45,381 nucleotides of DNA from Pseudomonadota bacterium (lineage in GTDB: Bacteria; Pseudomonadota; Gammaproteobacteria; Steroidobacterales; Steroidobacteraceae), in assembly GCA_963204795.1 (NCBI GenBank), contig CAUJHX010000243.1, positions 1 through 45,381 on the forward strand, read 5' to 3'. The notes under the pieces were generated by a model. It had not been told where the DNA came from, did no database searches, and saw only the letters and a list, made by a program, of their open reading frames with translations. Each line of letters starts with the position of its first letter. Position 1 is the stretch's first letter. This document shows, piece by piece, positions 16,718 through 26,200 of the stretch. Position numbers and translations under genes: made by a program.

Positions 16718-17479
16718 TCACTGCGCCGTCCACCCCCCGTCGATCGCGATGGCCTGCGCGGTCACGTTGCGCGCGGCGTCCGAGATCAGATACCCGGTGA
16801 GCGCGGCAATTTCGGCGACCGTGACGAACGCCTTCTTGGGCATCGGCTTCAGCATGATGTCGCTCACGACGCGCTCGGGCGTCAAGCCGTGCTCGCGCGC
16901 CTGCGCCTCGATCTGCTTTTCGACGAGCGGCGTGCGCACGTACACCGGGCAGATCGTGTTCACCGTGATGTCGACGTCGCCATTTTCGAGTGCGAGCGTC
17001 TTCGAGAGGCCGATGAGGCCGTGTTTCGCCGCGATGTAGGCGCTCTTGAACGGCGAGGCGACGAGCGAGTGGATCGAGCCGATGTTGACGATGCGTCCGA
17101 AGTTGTTCATACGCATTCCCGGAAGCACGGCGCGCGCCATGTTGGCAGCGCCCGTGAGCATCACCGCGACGAGCAACGCCCAGCGGTCGGCGGGAAATTC
17201 CTCGAGGCGCGCCACATGCTGCAATCCCGCGTTGTTGACCAGTACATCGACACGACCCGCGGCGCGTACCGCCGTCTCGACCGCGGAGGGCTGCGTCACG
17301 TCGAGGCCATAAGCGACGGCCGCTCCGCCGCGTTCCAGGATCGCATCAGCGACACGCAAGGCGGCTGCGCGGTCGATGTCGGTGGCGATGATCTCGTGTC
17401 CGGCGGCGGCGAGCAATGTCGCCAACTCGGCGCCGATGCCGCTGCCGGCGCCGGTGATCAGAATGCGTCGTGAAGTCAT
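16718..17479 (-). CDS. bdhA: D-3-hydroxybutyrate dehydrogenase (SDR family)
   Basis: BdhA oxidises D-3-hydroxybutyrate to acetoacetate with NAD+. The 253-residue protein is a classical short-chain dehydrogenase: GAGSGIG cofactor loop (residues 10-16), NNAG, and the catalytic Ser135, Tyr148 and Lys152 in IGSIHS and YIAAKHG. The segments GLQHVARLEEFP and GSIHSLVASPFKSAY are characteristic of the 3HB dehydrogenase subfamily, whose His and Gln residues bind the carboxylate. I prefer ATG 17477-17479 over an in-frame GTG two codons upstream. It is divergent from the 3HB-oligomer hydrolase gene 57 bp away, with a shared dyad between them. Confidence 0.9.
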   Translation of the reverse strand: MTSRRILITGAGSGIGAELATLLAAAGHEIIATDIDRAAALRVADAILERGGAAVAYGLDVTQPSAVETAVRAAGRVDVLVNNAGLQHVARLEEFPADRWALLVAVMLTGAANMARAVLPGMRMNNFGRIVNIGSIHSLVASPFKSAYIAAKHGLIGLSKTLALENGDVDITVNTICPVYVRTPLVEKQIEAQAREHGLTPERVVSDIMLKPMPKKAFVTVAEIAALTGYLISDAARNVTAQAIAIDGGWTAQ

Positions 17480-17516
17480 GTGCACACGTTAGCGGATACA
17501 CCCACGATCGGGTGCT

Positions 17517-17530
17517 GATACCTTAGTATC
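17517..17530. promoter_or_regulatory. Candidate operator, site 1 (GATACCTTAGTATC)
   Basis: A dyad with perfect 5-bp arms GATAC/GTATC lies in the gap between the divergent bdhA and oligomer-hydrolase genes. Its core TACCTTAGTA differs by one base from TACCTTGGTA in the next divergent promoter region of the same locus (21831-21840). It is only 6 bp from the hydrolase ATG and 37 bp from the bdhA ATG. The spacing TAC-N4-GTA would suit a dimeric NarL/LuxR-type regulator, which is an inference. Confidence 0.5.
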
Positions 17531-17536
17531 AAGCTG

Positions 17537-19435
17537 ATGACACATAAACCTGTTGCTCCCGCCGCGGCATTTGTCGGGGCGCTGCTGGCCGGCTGTGCCA
17601 TGACATCACCGAAGCCTTCGTCCGGGGGGCCGACCGGCGTCTATCGCGCCGAGCGCATCGGCGCGCCGATCCGCTACGAACTCGACGGGACCAGTGACGA
17701 TCTGCTGACCGCGGGACTCGGCACCGCGGAGCTCCTCGGCGCGCCGCCCGCTTTCGCCGATCCGCGCCATCCCACCGCGCGCGAACTGCGTCGCCGGGCG
17801 ATCTACACGAACTATCGCGGCCTCGTCGATCTGCGCGATGCGCCCGGCGGCGGACCCGCGGTGCCGGGTGTCGAGTTGTTGGTCAGCCTGCACTCTTCCG
17901 TGGGCGCATCCACCGCGATGTTGCAGATCCCACGCGACTTCGACGCGGCGAATCCCTGCCTGATCGCGGTGGCGAGTTCCGGCTCACGGGGCATCTACGG
18001 CGCGCTTCCGACCGCGGGCGTGTGGGGTCTGCGCCACGGTTGCGCGGTCGTGCATACCGACAAGGGTACAGGTAGCGGAGTCTTCGACGTCGCGAGCAAC
18101 CGCGGATTGCGCATCGACGGCACGATCGGCGCGGCGGGCGATCCACTGTTGTCATTTGCGCCCGATGCGGCGGCGGTCGCGAAACTCGCAGCCAGGCGGC
18201 CGAACGCGGTGCTCTTCCGTCACGCGAACTCCAGCATGAATGTCGAGACGCACTGGGGGGAGTATCTGCTGCAGGCGATCGATGTCGCGTTCGAGCTCCT
18301 GAACGGTGAATACCCGGGGCGCGTAACGCCGTTCACGCCGACCAACACTGTCGTGATCGCGTCGGGCATCTCGAACGGGGGTGGCGCCGTGCTGCGCGCC
18401 ATGGAGCTCGATTCCGCCGGCTGGATCGACGGCGCGGTAGTCTCCGAACCGAACATCCCGGTGCCGGGCTTGCGGGTTTTCGGTTATGAGGCACGGCCCT
18501 TGTACGATCTGGTCGTCGCGCACCTGCTGCTGCAGCCATGCGCCGTGCTCGCCGACGAAGACCAATCCGCACCCTTTCTCGCCGCGACCACGACCGCGAA
18601 GCCGGCACTCGAACAATGGTGCCGCGACCTTGCCGCGCGTGGCGAGATCGCGGCGACAACTGGCGATACAGCAGCGCTCGCTCGTGCGGCGCGCGACAGA
18701 CTCCTCTCGCTCGGCATCCTCCCCGAGGCGCTGCGGCTCGGGCACGCGAATGTGCACACCTCGCTCTGGAGCGCGATCGGGGTGTCGTACGCGGCCGCCT
18801 ACGCAGGTATGGCGCCTGATGAGCTGCCCTGCGGTGTGAGCTTCAGTGCGACTGACGCGAAAGGTGCCCCGCGTGTACTCACGGATGAGGAGTTCGCACG
18901 CATGTTCACCGATAGCAATGGCATTGCGCCGACGGCAGGTATCAACCTCGTGATGCCGGGGGAGGGTGGCGTGCTGCGCGCCGCCAATTTCGGCAGCATC
19001 GACCTCGCATTGTGCCTGCGCGGTCTGCGCGCAAGGCTTGCACCAGGAATCGATGCGGTGGCGGCCCACCCGGGTATTGATGCACGGCCGTTGATCGTGA
19101 TCCACGGGCGCGGCGACGGGCTCATCCCGGTCAACCACACTTCGCGGCCTTACTATGCCGCGAGCATGGCCGCAGGCGGCACCGATGCGGGCATTCGGTA
19201 TTACGAAATCGAGCGCGGCCAGCACTTTGACGCGCTCCTGCCGCTCCCCGGCTTCACCGGGCACTATGTTGCGATGCAGCCGTTCCTGGAGTCCGCGATG
19301 GACCTGATGGCGTCGCGCCTGCGCGACAGCAGCCGGCCGTTACCGCCAAGTCAGGTCGTGCGCAGCGTGATTCAGGCGGCGCCCGGCGCAGACGCGATCA
19401 CCCTCAAGGGCGGGAAGCTCGCCATCCCGCCCTGA
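17537..19435 (+). CDS. D-(-)-3-hydroxybutyrate oligomer hydrolase, lipoprotein
   Basis: This enzyme cleaves short 3HB oligomers, products of polyhydroxybutyrate (PHB) depolymerisation, to 3HB monomers (EC 3.1.1.22 family). The 632-residue protein has a short signal with lipobox (GALLAGC, Cys20), suggesting anchoring in the envelope. Family segments include ASSGSRGIYGALPTAG and VVHTDKGTG. A G-x-S-x-G nucleophile motif, GISNGG, has Ser279, and a conserved His is in ERGQHFDALLP near the C-terminus. Length is near the family norm (about 650-700). The gene is divergent from bdhA, which uses its product. Exported rather than cytosolic location points to use of external oligomers. Confidence 0.88.
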   Translation: MTHKPVAPAAAFVGALLAGCAMTSPKPSSGGPTGVYRAERIGAPIRYELDGTSDDLLTAGLGTAELLGAPPAFADPRHPTARELRRRAIYTNYRGLVDLRDAPGGGPAVPGVELLVSLHSSVGASTAMLQIPRDFDAANPCLIAVASSGSRGIYGALPTAGVWGLRHGCAVVHTDKGTGSGVFDVASNRGLRIDGTIGAAGDPLLSFAPDAAAVAKLAARRPNAVLFRHANSSMNVETHWGEYLLQAIDVAFELLNGEYPGRVTPFTPTNTVVIASGISNGGGAVLRAMELDSAGWIDGAVVSEPNIPVPGLRVFGYEARPLYDLVVAHLLLQPCAVLADEDQSAPFLAATTTAKPALEQWCRDLAARGEIAATTGDTAALARAARDRLLSLGILPEALRLGHANVHTSLWSAIGVSYAAAYAGMAPDELPCGVSFSATDAKGAPRVLTDEEFARMFTDSNGIAPTAGINLVMPGEGGVLRAANFGSIDLALCLRGLRARLAPGIDAVAAHPGIDARPLIVIHGRGDGLIPVNHTSRPYYAASMAAGGTDAGIRYYEIERGQHFDALLPLPGFTGHYVAMQPFLESAMDLMASRLRDSSRPLPPSQVVRSVIQAAPGADAITLKGGKLAIPP

Positions 19436-19469
19436 ATGGCCGAATAACCGAAAACCCGGCACCATTTTC

Positions 19470-21770
19470 TCAATACTGGTACCGCACGCTGAACGTATAG
19501 GTCCGCGGCGGACCGTAGTAGCCGATCTGGCTCACGTTCGCGAACGTGCCTGTCGTGCCGAAGTCGTAGCCTGCCGTGCGGTACCACTTGTCAGCAACGT
19601 TCTTCGCATCGACCGCGAGACGCCAGTGCGAGTCAGCCGTGACGTAGGACAGCCCGAGATCGAGGAGGCCGTACGCCGGCTGATCCGTCGGGCTCGTCAG
19701 GCTGAAAGGCGGCGGGGCGATCGAGGTGTCGTCACGCCACTGGTAGCCGACGCGCGCCGTGGCCTTGCCGTTGCCGACATCGAAGCGATACTGCGCGTCG
19801 ATCGAGAGTGTCCAGTCAGGCGCGTTGATCACCGGCGTGACCGATGCATAGTTCACGATCGTACCGGGGCTCGCCGGATTCGAAGCGAAGAACTCCTTGA
19901 ATTCGGCGTCGAGGTAGCCGATCGAAGTCGAGAGCGTGAAAGCGTCGACCGGCTGCCAGACGGTCTCGATTTCGGCGCCCTGATTCACCTGCTTGCCGGC
20001 GTTCAGCACCGCTGTCGCGTTCGTCGGCACGCCCATCACAGTCACGAACTGCTGCGTCGTCACCTGTACATCGGTGTAGTCGGCGTAGAAGACCGTTGCG
20101 TTGAAGCGCAGGCTGCCGTCGAGCACCGTGGAACGCAGGCCCAACTCGTAGTTGTCGACCGACTCCGGCTTGTAGCCGTTGACCGTGCCGGGGAACACCG
20201 TGGCGTTGCCGCGCATGTCGAAGCCGCCACTCTTGAATCCTGCGCTGTACTGGGCGTAGAGCATGACGTCGTCGGTCACCTGGAAGTCGACGCCGAGCTT
20301 TGGCGACAGTTCGCTGTCGCTGCGTTCACTCTGGTAGTTGCTCTGCGGTGCGCCGAGGGGGAATACGCCCGGCGGCAGGCGTGTCGGATCGAACACGCTG
20401 CCATTCGAGGGTATCTGCCCGCCGTACTGCGCGACGAACACGCGCGCGTTCTTCCTGTCCTCGTTGTAGCGGGCCCCGAAATTGAGATCCCAGCGATCCG
20501 TCAGCGCGAACGTGCCGTCGAAGTAGCCGGCGAAGCTCTCGGTGCCAACGGATCCCTGCGTGAGGCCTATCAGGCCGCCGAAGAGCGGGAAGGTACCGAG
20601 TACCGCATCGAACGAACCGGCCGCCGTGCCGTCGAAATAATAGACACCGCCGACGCCCTTGATGCGGCTGCCCGTGTAATTCACCTGCAGCTCGCCGCTT
20701 GCCTGGTGATCCGAGTATTTCGCCGGGACGTTGAACTGGTTGACGTTGCGCGTCTCGAAGTCGAGGAACGTCGTGCCGTCGCCCTCGCGATACGCGCCGA
20801 CCGCCTTCAGCGCCCACTGATCGTTGAGCGATGTCGTATAGGTTGCCGAGACGCCCTTGTTCTCGAAGTTCTCCTCGTTGACAGGCATGTCATTGCGCAC
20901 GTCATAGCGGCTTTTGAGTCTTGGGCCGAACACATCGTTCAGGCGCTGGCCGCCGCGCACGTTGGAAGTGTCCTTGACGAAGTCGCCCATGATACGCAGG
21001 CGACTCGAAGCCCCCCACAGGAAATTCACCTCGGCGCGTCCCGCGAGGATGTTCTTGTCGCTGACATCCTCGCCGACGTGGTTGAACTGGTAGGGGTTGA
21101 CATCGGGGACCACTTCGCCGAAGCCGTTGCGCGTGAGCTTGGCGAGCGATGCGCCGACGTACACATGTTCGCCGATGGCACGCGAACCGGCCAGTTTCAT
21201 GTCGATCTGGCCGTAGCTGCCCGCCGCGAGGGTCGCGTCGAACGCCGGCTCGCCGACGATGTCGCGCGTCACATACTTGATCGCGCCCGCGAGCGTGTTC
21301 TTGCCGTAGAGCGTGCCCTGCGGCCCGCGCAGGATCTCGATGCGCTGCACGTCGTAGACGTCGAGAAGTGCACCCTGCGGGCGGGCGATATAGACGTCGT
21401 CGATGTAAATGCCGACGCCGGGCTCGAATCCCCACAGCGGATCGTTCTGGCCGACGCCGCGGATGTACGCGTTGATCGTGTTGCTCGTGGCGCGGCCGGG
21501 GTTCACCTTGATGTTCGGCGCGAGCGAGTTGATGTCCTCGAGGTTCGTGATCGCAAGCTCGCGCAACTGATCGGCGGAGAAGGCGGAGACGGCCGCGGGC
21601 ACGTCCTGCAGATTCTCCTCGCGCCGGCGAGTCGTCACGACGACCTCCTCGAGCACAGGACCGGTGCTCTCGGCCACGTCCTGGGCGCGCGCCGGTGTCG
21701 TGACGGCACCACTCGCTGCAAGGCTCACCAGCGCCGCAATCGCGAACGGTGTCGCTTCTCTGATCGTCAT
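19470..21770 (-). CDS. TonB-dependent outer-membrane receptor
   Basis: The 766-residue protein has a signal peptide (cleavage near ARA-Q, about residue 29), a TonB box-like LEEVVVTTRRREE, a plug domain with LRGPQGTLYGKNTLAGAIKYV and a C-terminal 22-strand-type barrel ending in the aromatic residue pattern TYTFSVRYQY. It belongs to the FecA-like group common in sphingomonads and gammaproteobacteria. I place the start at ATG 21768-21770, 6 nt after AGAGGGG; an in-frame ATG two codons upstream abuts the same motif. It is convergent with the oligomer-hydrolase gene (34 bp apart) and divergent from a GntP permease. The context suggests 3HB oligomers as substrate. Confidence 0.93.
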   Translation of the reverse strand: MTIREATPFAIAALVSLAASGAVTTPARAQDVAESTGPVLEEVVVTTRRREENLQDVPAAVSAFSADQLRELAITNLEDINSLAPNIKVNPGRATSNTINAYIRGVGQNDPLWGFEPGVGIYIDDVYIARPQGALLDVYDVQRIEILRGPQGTLYGKNTLAGAIKYVTRDIVGEPAFDATLAAGSYGQIDMKLAGSRAIGEHVYVGASLAKLTRNGFGEVVPDVNPYQFNHVGEDVSDKNILAGRAEVNFLWGASSRLRIMGDFVKDTSNVRGGQRLNDVFGPRLKSRYDVRNDMPVNEENFENKGVSATYTTSLNDQWALKAVGAYREGDGTTFLDFETRNVNQFNVPAKYSDHQASGELQVNYTGSRIKGVGGVYYFDGTAAGSFDAVLGTFPLFGGLIGLTQGSVGTESFAGYFDGTFALTDRWDLNFGARYNEDRKNARVFVAQYGGQIPSNGSVFDPTRLPPGVFPLGAPQSNYQSERSDSELSPKLGVDFQVTDDVMLYAQYSAGFKSGGFDMRGNATVFPGTVNGYKPESVDNYELGLRSTVLDGSLRFNATVFYADYTDVQVTTQQFVTVMGVPTNATAVLNAGKQVNQGAEIETVWQPVDAFTLSTSIGYLDAEFKEFFASNPASPGTIVNYASVTPVINAPDWTLSIDAQYRFDVGNGKATARVGYQWRDDTSIAPPPFSLTSPTDQPAYGLLDLGLSYVTADSHWRLAVDAKNVADKWYRTAGYDFGTTGTFANVSQIGYYGPPRTYTFSVRYQY

Positions 21771-21828
21771 GGGCATCCCCTCTTTCCGGATGTGCGGCAA
21801 CGTACCCCGTTCCCGCCGGGGTCGCATT

Positions 21829-21842
21829 GCTACCTTGGTACT
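21829..21842. promoter_or_regulatory. Candidate operator, site 2 (GCTACCTTGGTACT)
   Basis: A dyad with core TACC-TT-GGTA sits between the divergent receptor (ATG 59 bp away) and permease (ATG 40 bp away) genes. It matches site 1 (17517-17530) at 10 of 14 positions, including TACCTT and GTA. Both sites are in divergent promoter regions of genes proposed to act in one pathway. Confidence 0.5.
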
Positions 21843-21882
21843 ATGGTGTGGCCGTCGTGCAACAGTGCAACGTGCGCGCCCT

Positions 21883-23190
21883 ATGCTGAGTCTTTTCGGC
21901 TTGCTGCTCGGGCTCGCGCTCCTCATCTGGCTGACGATGCGCGGCACCGAGCTGCTGATCGCGGCGCCACTTTGCGCGCTGCTGGTCGCCGCATTGTCGG
22001 GATTCGCGATTTTTCCCCAGCTTGCGATGGAGGGTGCGCCGAGCTTCACGGCAAGCTACATGCGCGGCTTCGTCGACTTCGTGCAGAACTGGTTCTTCAT
22101 GTTCCTGCTCGGATCACTCTTCGGCAAGATGATGGAATGCACCGGCGCGGCCGACAGTGTCGCGAACTGGATCGTCGCGAAGCTCGGCGCGAAACACGCC
22201 GTGGGCGCCGTGGTGCTCGCGTGCGCCGTGCTGACATACGGGGGCGTGAGCCTCTTCGTGGTCGCGTTCTCGGTCTATCCGATGGCCGTGAGCCTCTTCC
22301 GGCGTGCCGATCTGCCCCGGCGGTTCCTCCCCGCGACGGTCGCCTTCGGCTCGGTTACGTTCACGATGACGTCTGCCGGCTCGCCCGAAATCCAGAACTG
22401 GATCCCGATCCGCTTCCTTGGCACGACGCCCTACGCGGGCTGGGAAGTGAGCCTCGTGGTCGCACTCTTCATGCTCGCGGTGGGGCAGTGGTGGCTGGTG
22501 CGCACGGTGCGCCTCGCGGGTGCACGCGGCGAGCGCTTCGAGGCGCGTACCTCGGACCCCGTGCCGCACGACCGCTACCTTCCCGCCATGTGGCGGGGGC
22601 TCGCACCGCTCGTCGTGGTGCTCGTCGTTTCCTTCATTTTGCACAAGCGGCTCGCCGAGTCGGCGCTGATCGTTGCGCTCGGCTCGGGCGTGCTCGCGGC
22701 TCTCGCGCTCAACTACCGCTACGCGCATCGCCTGGCGGCGGCCGCAACGGCGGGCGCGGTCGGCGCGCTGATCGCGATCGCAAACACGGCCGCCGTGGTC
22801 GGTTTCGGCGGTGTCGCCAAGCTGACGCCGGGCTTCCAGGCGGCGGTCGACGCCATGACAAGCCTGCCGGGCAGTCCACTGGTCGGTGCCGCGGTGGCCG
22901 TGAGCGTGATCGCGGGGCTCACCGGTTCAGCGTCAGGCGGGCAGTCGATCGCGCTGCCGCTCCTCGCACCGCACTATCTCGCCCAGGGCGTCGATCCCGA
23001 AGCCCTGCACCGCGTCGTCGCCATTTCCTCCGGTGGGCTCGATTCGCTGCCGCACAACGGCTATGTTGTCACGACGATCCGGTCGATTTGCGGCGAATCG
23101 TACGCGGCGGCCTATCCCGCGATGGGTATGCTCACCGTGATCGTCCCCGTGCTCGGTACGGTACTGGCGGTGGTGCTCTTCAGCTTGTGA
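21883..23190 (+). CDS. GntP-family permease, probable 3-hydroxybutyrate (short hydroxy acid) transporter
   Basis: This 435-residue integral membrane protein has about 11-12 hydrophobic helices. The GntP/gluconate-permease family pattern is visible in the GSLFGKMMECTGAADSVANW segment and in VIAGLTGSASGGQSIALP and SSGGLDSLPHNGYVVTT in the C-terminal half. Family members carry gluconate and other small hydroxy acids, and some are linked to 3HB use. Placement in a locus with 3HB dehydrogenase and oligomer hydrolase suggests 3HB as substrate, which is an inference. I take ATG 21883 (MLSLFGLLLGLALL) as the start, since the frame upstream crosses the receptor promoter. The kinase gene follows 15 bp after its stop, so the two may be cotranscribed. 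Confidence 0.88.
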   Translation: MLSLFGLLLGLALLIWLTMRGTELLIAAPLCALLVAALSGFAIFPQLAMEGAPSFTASYMRGFVDFVQNWFFMFLLGSLFGKMMECTGAADSVANWIVAKLGAKHAVGAVVLACAVLTYGGVSLFVVAFSVYPMAVSLFRRADLPRRFLPATVAFGSVTFTMTSAGSPEIQNWIPIRFLGTTPYAGWEVSLVVALFMLAVGQWWLVRTVRLAGARGERFEARTSDPVPHDRYLPAMWRGLAPLVVVLVVSFILHKRLAESALIVALGSGVLAALALNYRYAHRLAAAATAGAVGALIAIANTAAVVGFGGVAKLTPGFQAAVDAMTSLPGSPLVGAAVAVSVIAGLTGSASGGQSIALPLLAPHYLAQGVDPEALHRVVAISSGGLDSLPHNGYVVTTIRSICGESYAAAYPAMGMLTVIVPVLGTVLAVVLFSL

Positions 23191-23205
23191 GACGATAACG
23201 GTGGC

Positions 23206-26200
23206 ATGCTGACACCGTGGCTGATCGCGCTGGTCGGGCTCGCCTACGTGGGCGTGCTGTTTGTCGTCGCACACCTCGGCGATCGCATGGCGGCCGAAGG
23301 TCGCGGGCTCGCCGCGCGCCCCTGGGTCTACAGTCTCTCCCTCTCGGTGTACTGCACCTCGTGGGCGTTCTACGGCACGGGCGGCCAGTCAGCGCGGCTC
23401 GGCTGGTGGCTGCCGCCGACCTATGTCGGCACGATCCTCCTGTTTCTTTTCGGCACCCGCTTCCTCGACAAGATGATCCGCCTCGGCCGCAAGCAGAAGA
23501 TCACCTCGATCGCCGACTTTCTCGCTGCACGCTACGGACGCGATCCGCGCGTTGCGGTACTCGTGACCATCGTCGCGGTCTGCGGGCTCACGCCTTATGT
23601 CGCCTTGCAGCTGAAGGCGATCGACATCAGCTTCATCGCACTCGCGGGCCTCGACGCCGGTGCGGGTATCGGCAGCCGACTCTTCGCCGACACTGCACTT
23701 TACGTCGCGATCACACTCGCGATCTTCGCGATCCTCTTCGGCACGCGTCACGCCGACGCGACCGAACACCATCCCGGCATGATGCTCGCGCTCGCCTTCG
23801 AATCGATCGTGAAGCTCGGCGCGTTCGTGGCGGTCGGCGTGTTCATTACGTTCGGCCTCTTCGCTGGCCCTGCGGATCTCGCTGCACGTGTCGCTGCCGA
23901 CCCGCAGGTGCGCGCGCTGCGCGAGGCGACACGCCCGGCCGGACACTATCTCGCGCTCACCGTGCTTGGACTGCTCGCGATCTTCTGTCTGCCGCGCCAG
24001 TTTCATGTTGCGGTGGTCGAGAACTCGGGGCCGCGCGACCTGCGCGTCGCGCGCTGGCTCTTTCCGCTGTACCTCATCGCGATCAGCATCTTCGTCCTGC
24101 CGGTCGCCAACGCGGGGCTGGCGATGTTCGGCGCCGCGGCGCCCGATCCGGATCTTTTCCTGTTGAACCTGCCACTCGCGAGTGGCCAGCCGGCGCTCGC
24201 ACTCCTCACCTTCATCGGCGGCCTCTCCGCGGCGACCGGCATGGTGATCGTCGCCTGCATCGCGCTCTCGACGATGATCTGCAACGAGATCGCCATGCCG
24301 GCACTGCTACAGCTGTTCCCGAGCCTGCGCCGTCGCGAGGATCTCACGGGACTCCTGCTGCGCGTGCGCCGTGTCGCGATCGTGCTGCTGCTCGCTGCAG
24401 CCTATTTCTATTACCGCTCGATCGCCTACGCGGGGGCGCTCGCGGAGATTGGCGAGATCGCGATGGCGGCGGTCGCGCTGTTCGGGCCGCTCGTGTTTGC
24501 CGCACTCTACTGGAAACGCGCGAACAGCGCTGGTGCGCTCATCGGGCTTGCCTGCGGTTTTGTGGTGTGGCTGTACACCCTGATCGTGCCCGTGCTCGCG
24601 ACGGCGGGCCACCTGCCGGCCACGCTCGTGGCCGCGGGTCCGTTCGGTCTTTCATGGCTGCGACCCACGGCACTGCTCGGCGTCGAAGGCGTGAATACGC
24701 TGGCGCACGGGCTTGCAGCGAGCGTGTTCGCGACGACCGTCGGGCTCATCGCGGGTTCTCTCGCGACCCGCCGCACGCTCGTGGACCGGATTCAGGCTGC
24801 GGCATTCATCGACGCGAGCGACGAGGGGCATGCCGAGTACTCCGGTGCCCGCCACGGCGCGCTGACGCTCAGGGAACTGCACGTGCTCGTCTCGCAGTTC
24901 GTCGGCGTTCATCGCACCGAGGCTCATTTTGCACAGTTTCGCGCCACGCCCGGGCGGCGCGCGAGCGGCGCGCAACTCGAGTCGGCGCAGCGGCTCCTTG
25001 GCTCGGTGATCGGCTCGGCGTCCGCGCGCCGCGTGATCGATGCGGCGGCTTCCGGCAAGGAACTCGTACTCGAGGACGTCGTCACGATGGTCGACAGCGC
25101 CTCGCGGGCGCTCGAATTCAACCGCGAGCTGCTGCAGGCCACGATGGAGAACGTGAGCCAGGGCATCAGCGTGGTCGACGCCGAGCTGCGGCTCGTCGCA
25201 TGGAATCAGCGCTATCTCAGGTTGTTCGATTACCCGCCGGATCTCCTCCACATCGGCAAGCCGATCCAGGAAGTGCTCGAGTTCAACGCTGCGCGCGGCG
25301 AGCTGGGCGCAGGCGAGGCCGCGCAGCTCGTGGCGCGCCGCATGAGCCACCTGCGCCGCGGCACCGACTATGTATATAAGCGCGTCGGACCCGACGGCAC
25401 GGTGCTCGAGATACGCGGCAACCGCATGCCCGGTGGCGGCTTCGTGACCAGCTACACCGACGTCACCGAGTACAAGCGAATCGAAGCCGCGCTCGAGCAA
25501 CGCGTCAGCGAGCGCACCCGTGCGCTTTCGGCGATGAACGAGGAGCTGGCCGCCGCCAAGTCAGCAGCCGAGCATGCGAACCTCGGCAAGACCCGCTTCC
25601 TTGCCGCCGCGAGCCATGACGTGCTGCAACCGCTCAACGCCGCGGGCCTCTTCGCAGGTGCGCTGTTGCAGACGCTCGACGGTCCCGAGGAGAAAGCTCT
25701 CGTCGGTGACATCGAGCAATGCCTGCGCTCGGCCGAGGGCGTGCTCACAGACCTGCTCGACATCTCGAAGCTTGATGCCGGCGTGGTGCAGACACAGGTG
25801 AACGATCTGTCAGTGCAGGACCTGTTCCGCGCGCTCGACGCGGAGTTCGCGCTCACGGCGCGCGCGCGCGGGCTCGAACTTCGCGTGCGACCGAGCCAGG
25901 CGGTGGTGCGCAGCGACGTGAAGCTGCTGCGGCGCGTCCTGCAGAATTTCGTCGCGAATGCGATCCGCTACACCTCGCAGGGTGGCGTGCTGATCGGCTG
26001 CCGCCGCCGGGGCGGGCTGCTTCGCATCGAAGTGCGGGACACCGGCCCGGGCATCGCGGGCGACCAGCTGGGGCGCATCTTCGAGGAGTTCTATCGCGCA
26101 CCTGCCGCCAAGGCGGGCGATGCCGCGGCGGGCAAGGGCTTCGGCCTCGGTCTCGCAATCGCCGATCGCATCGCGCGGCGGCTCGGACATCGGCTCATCG

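Noticed and set aside
17537-19435. Extracellular PHB depolymerase
   Set aside because: There is no PHB-binding domain or depolymerase-type lipase box context; the family segments fit the 3HB-oligomer hydrolase.
19626-23198. 1190-codon open frame spanning the receptor (antisense) and permease (other frame)
   Set aside because: It crosses two well-supported genes and their shared promoter gap; no domain is seen despite its length.
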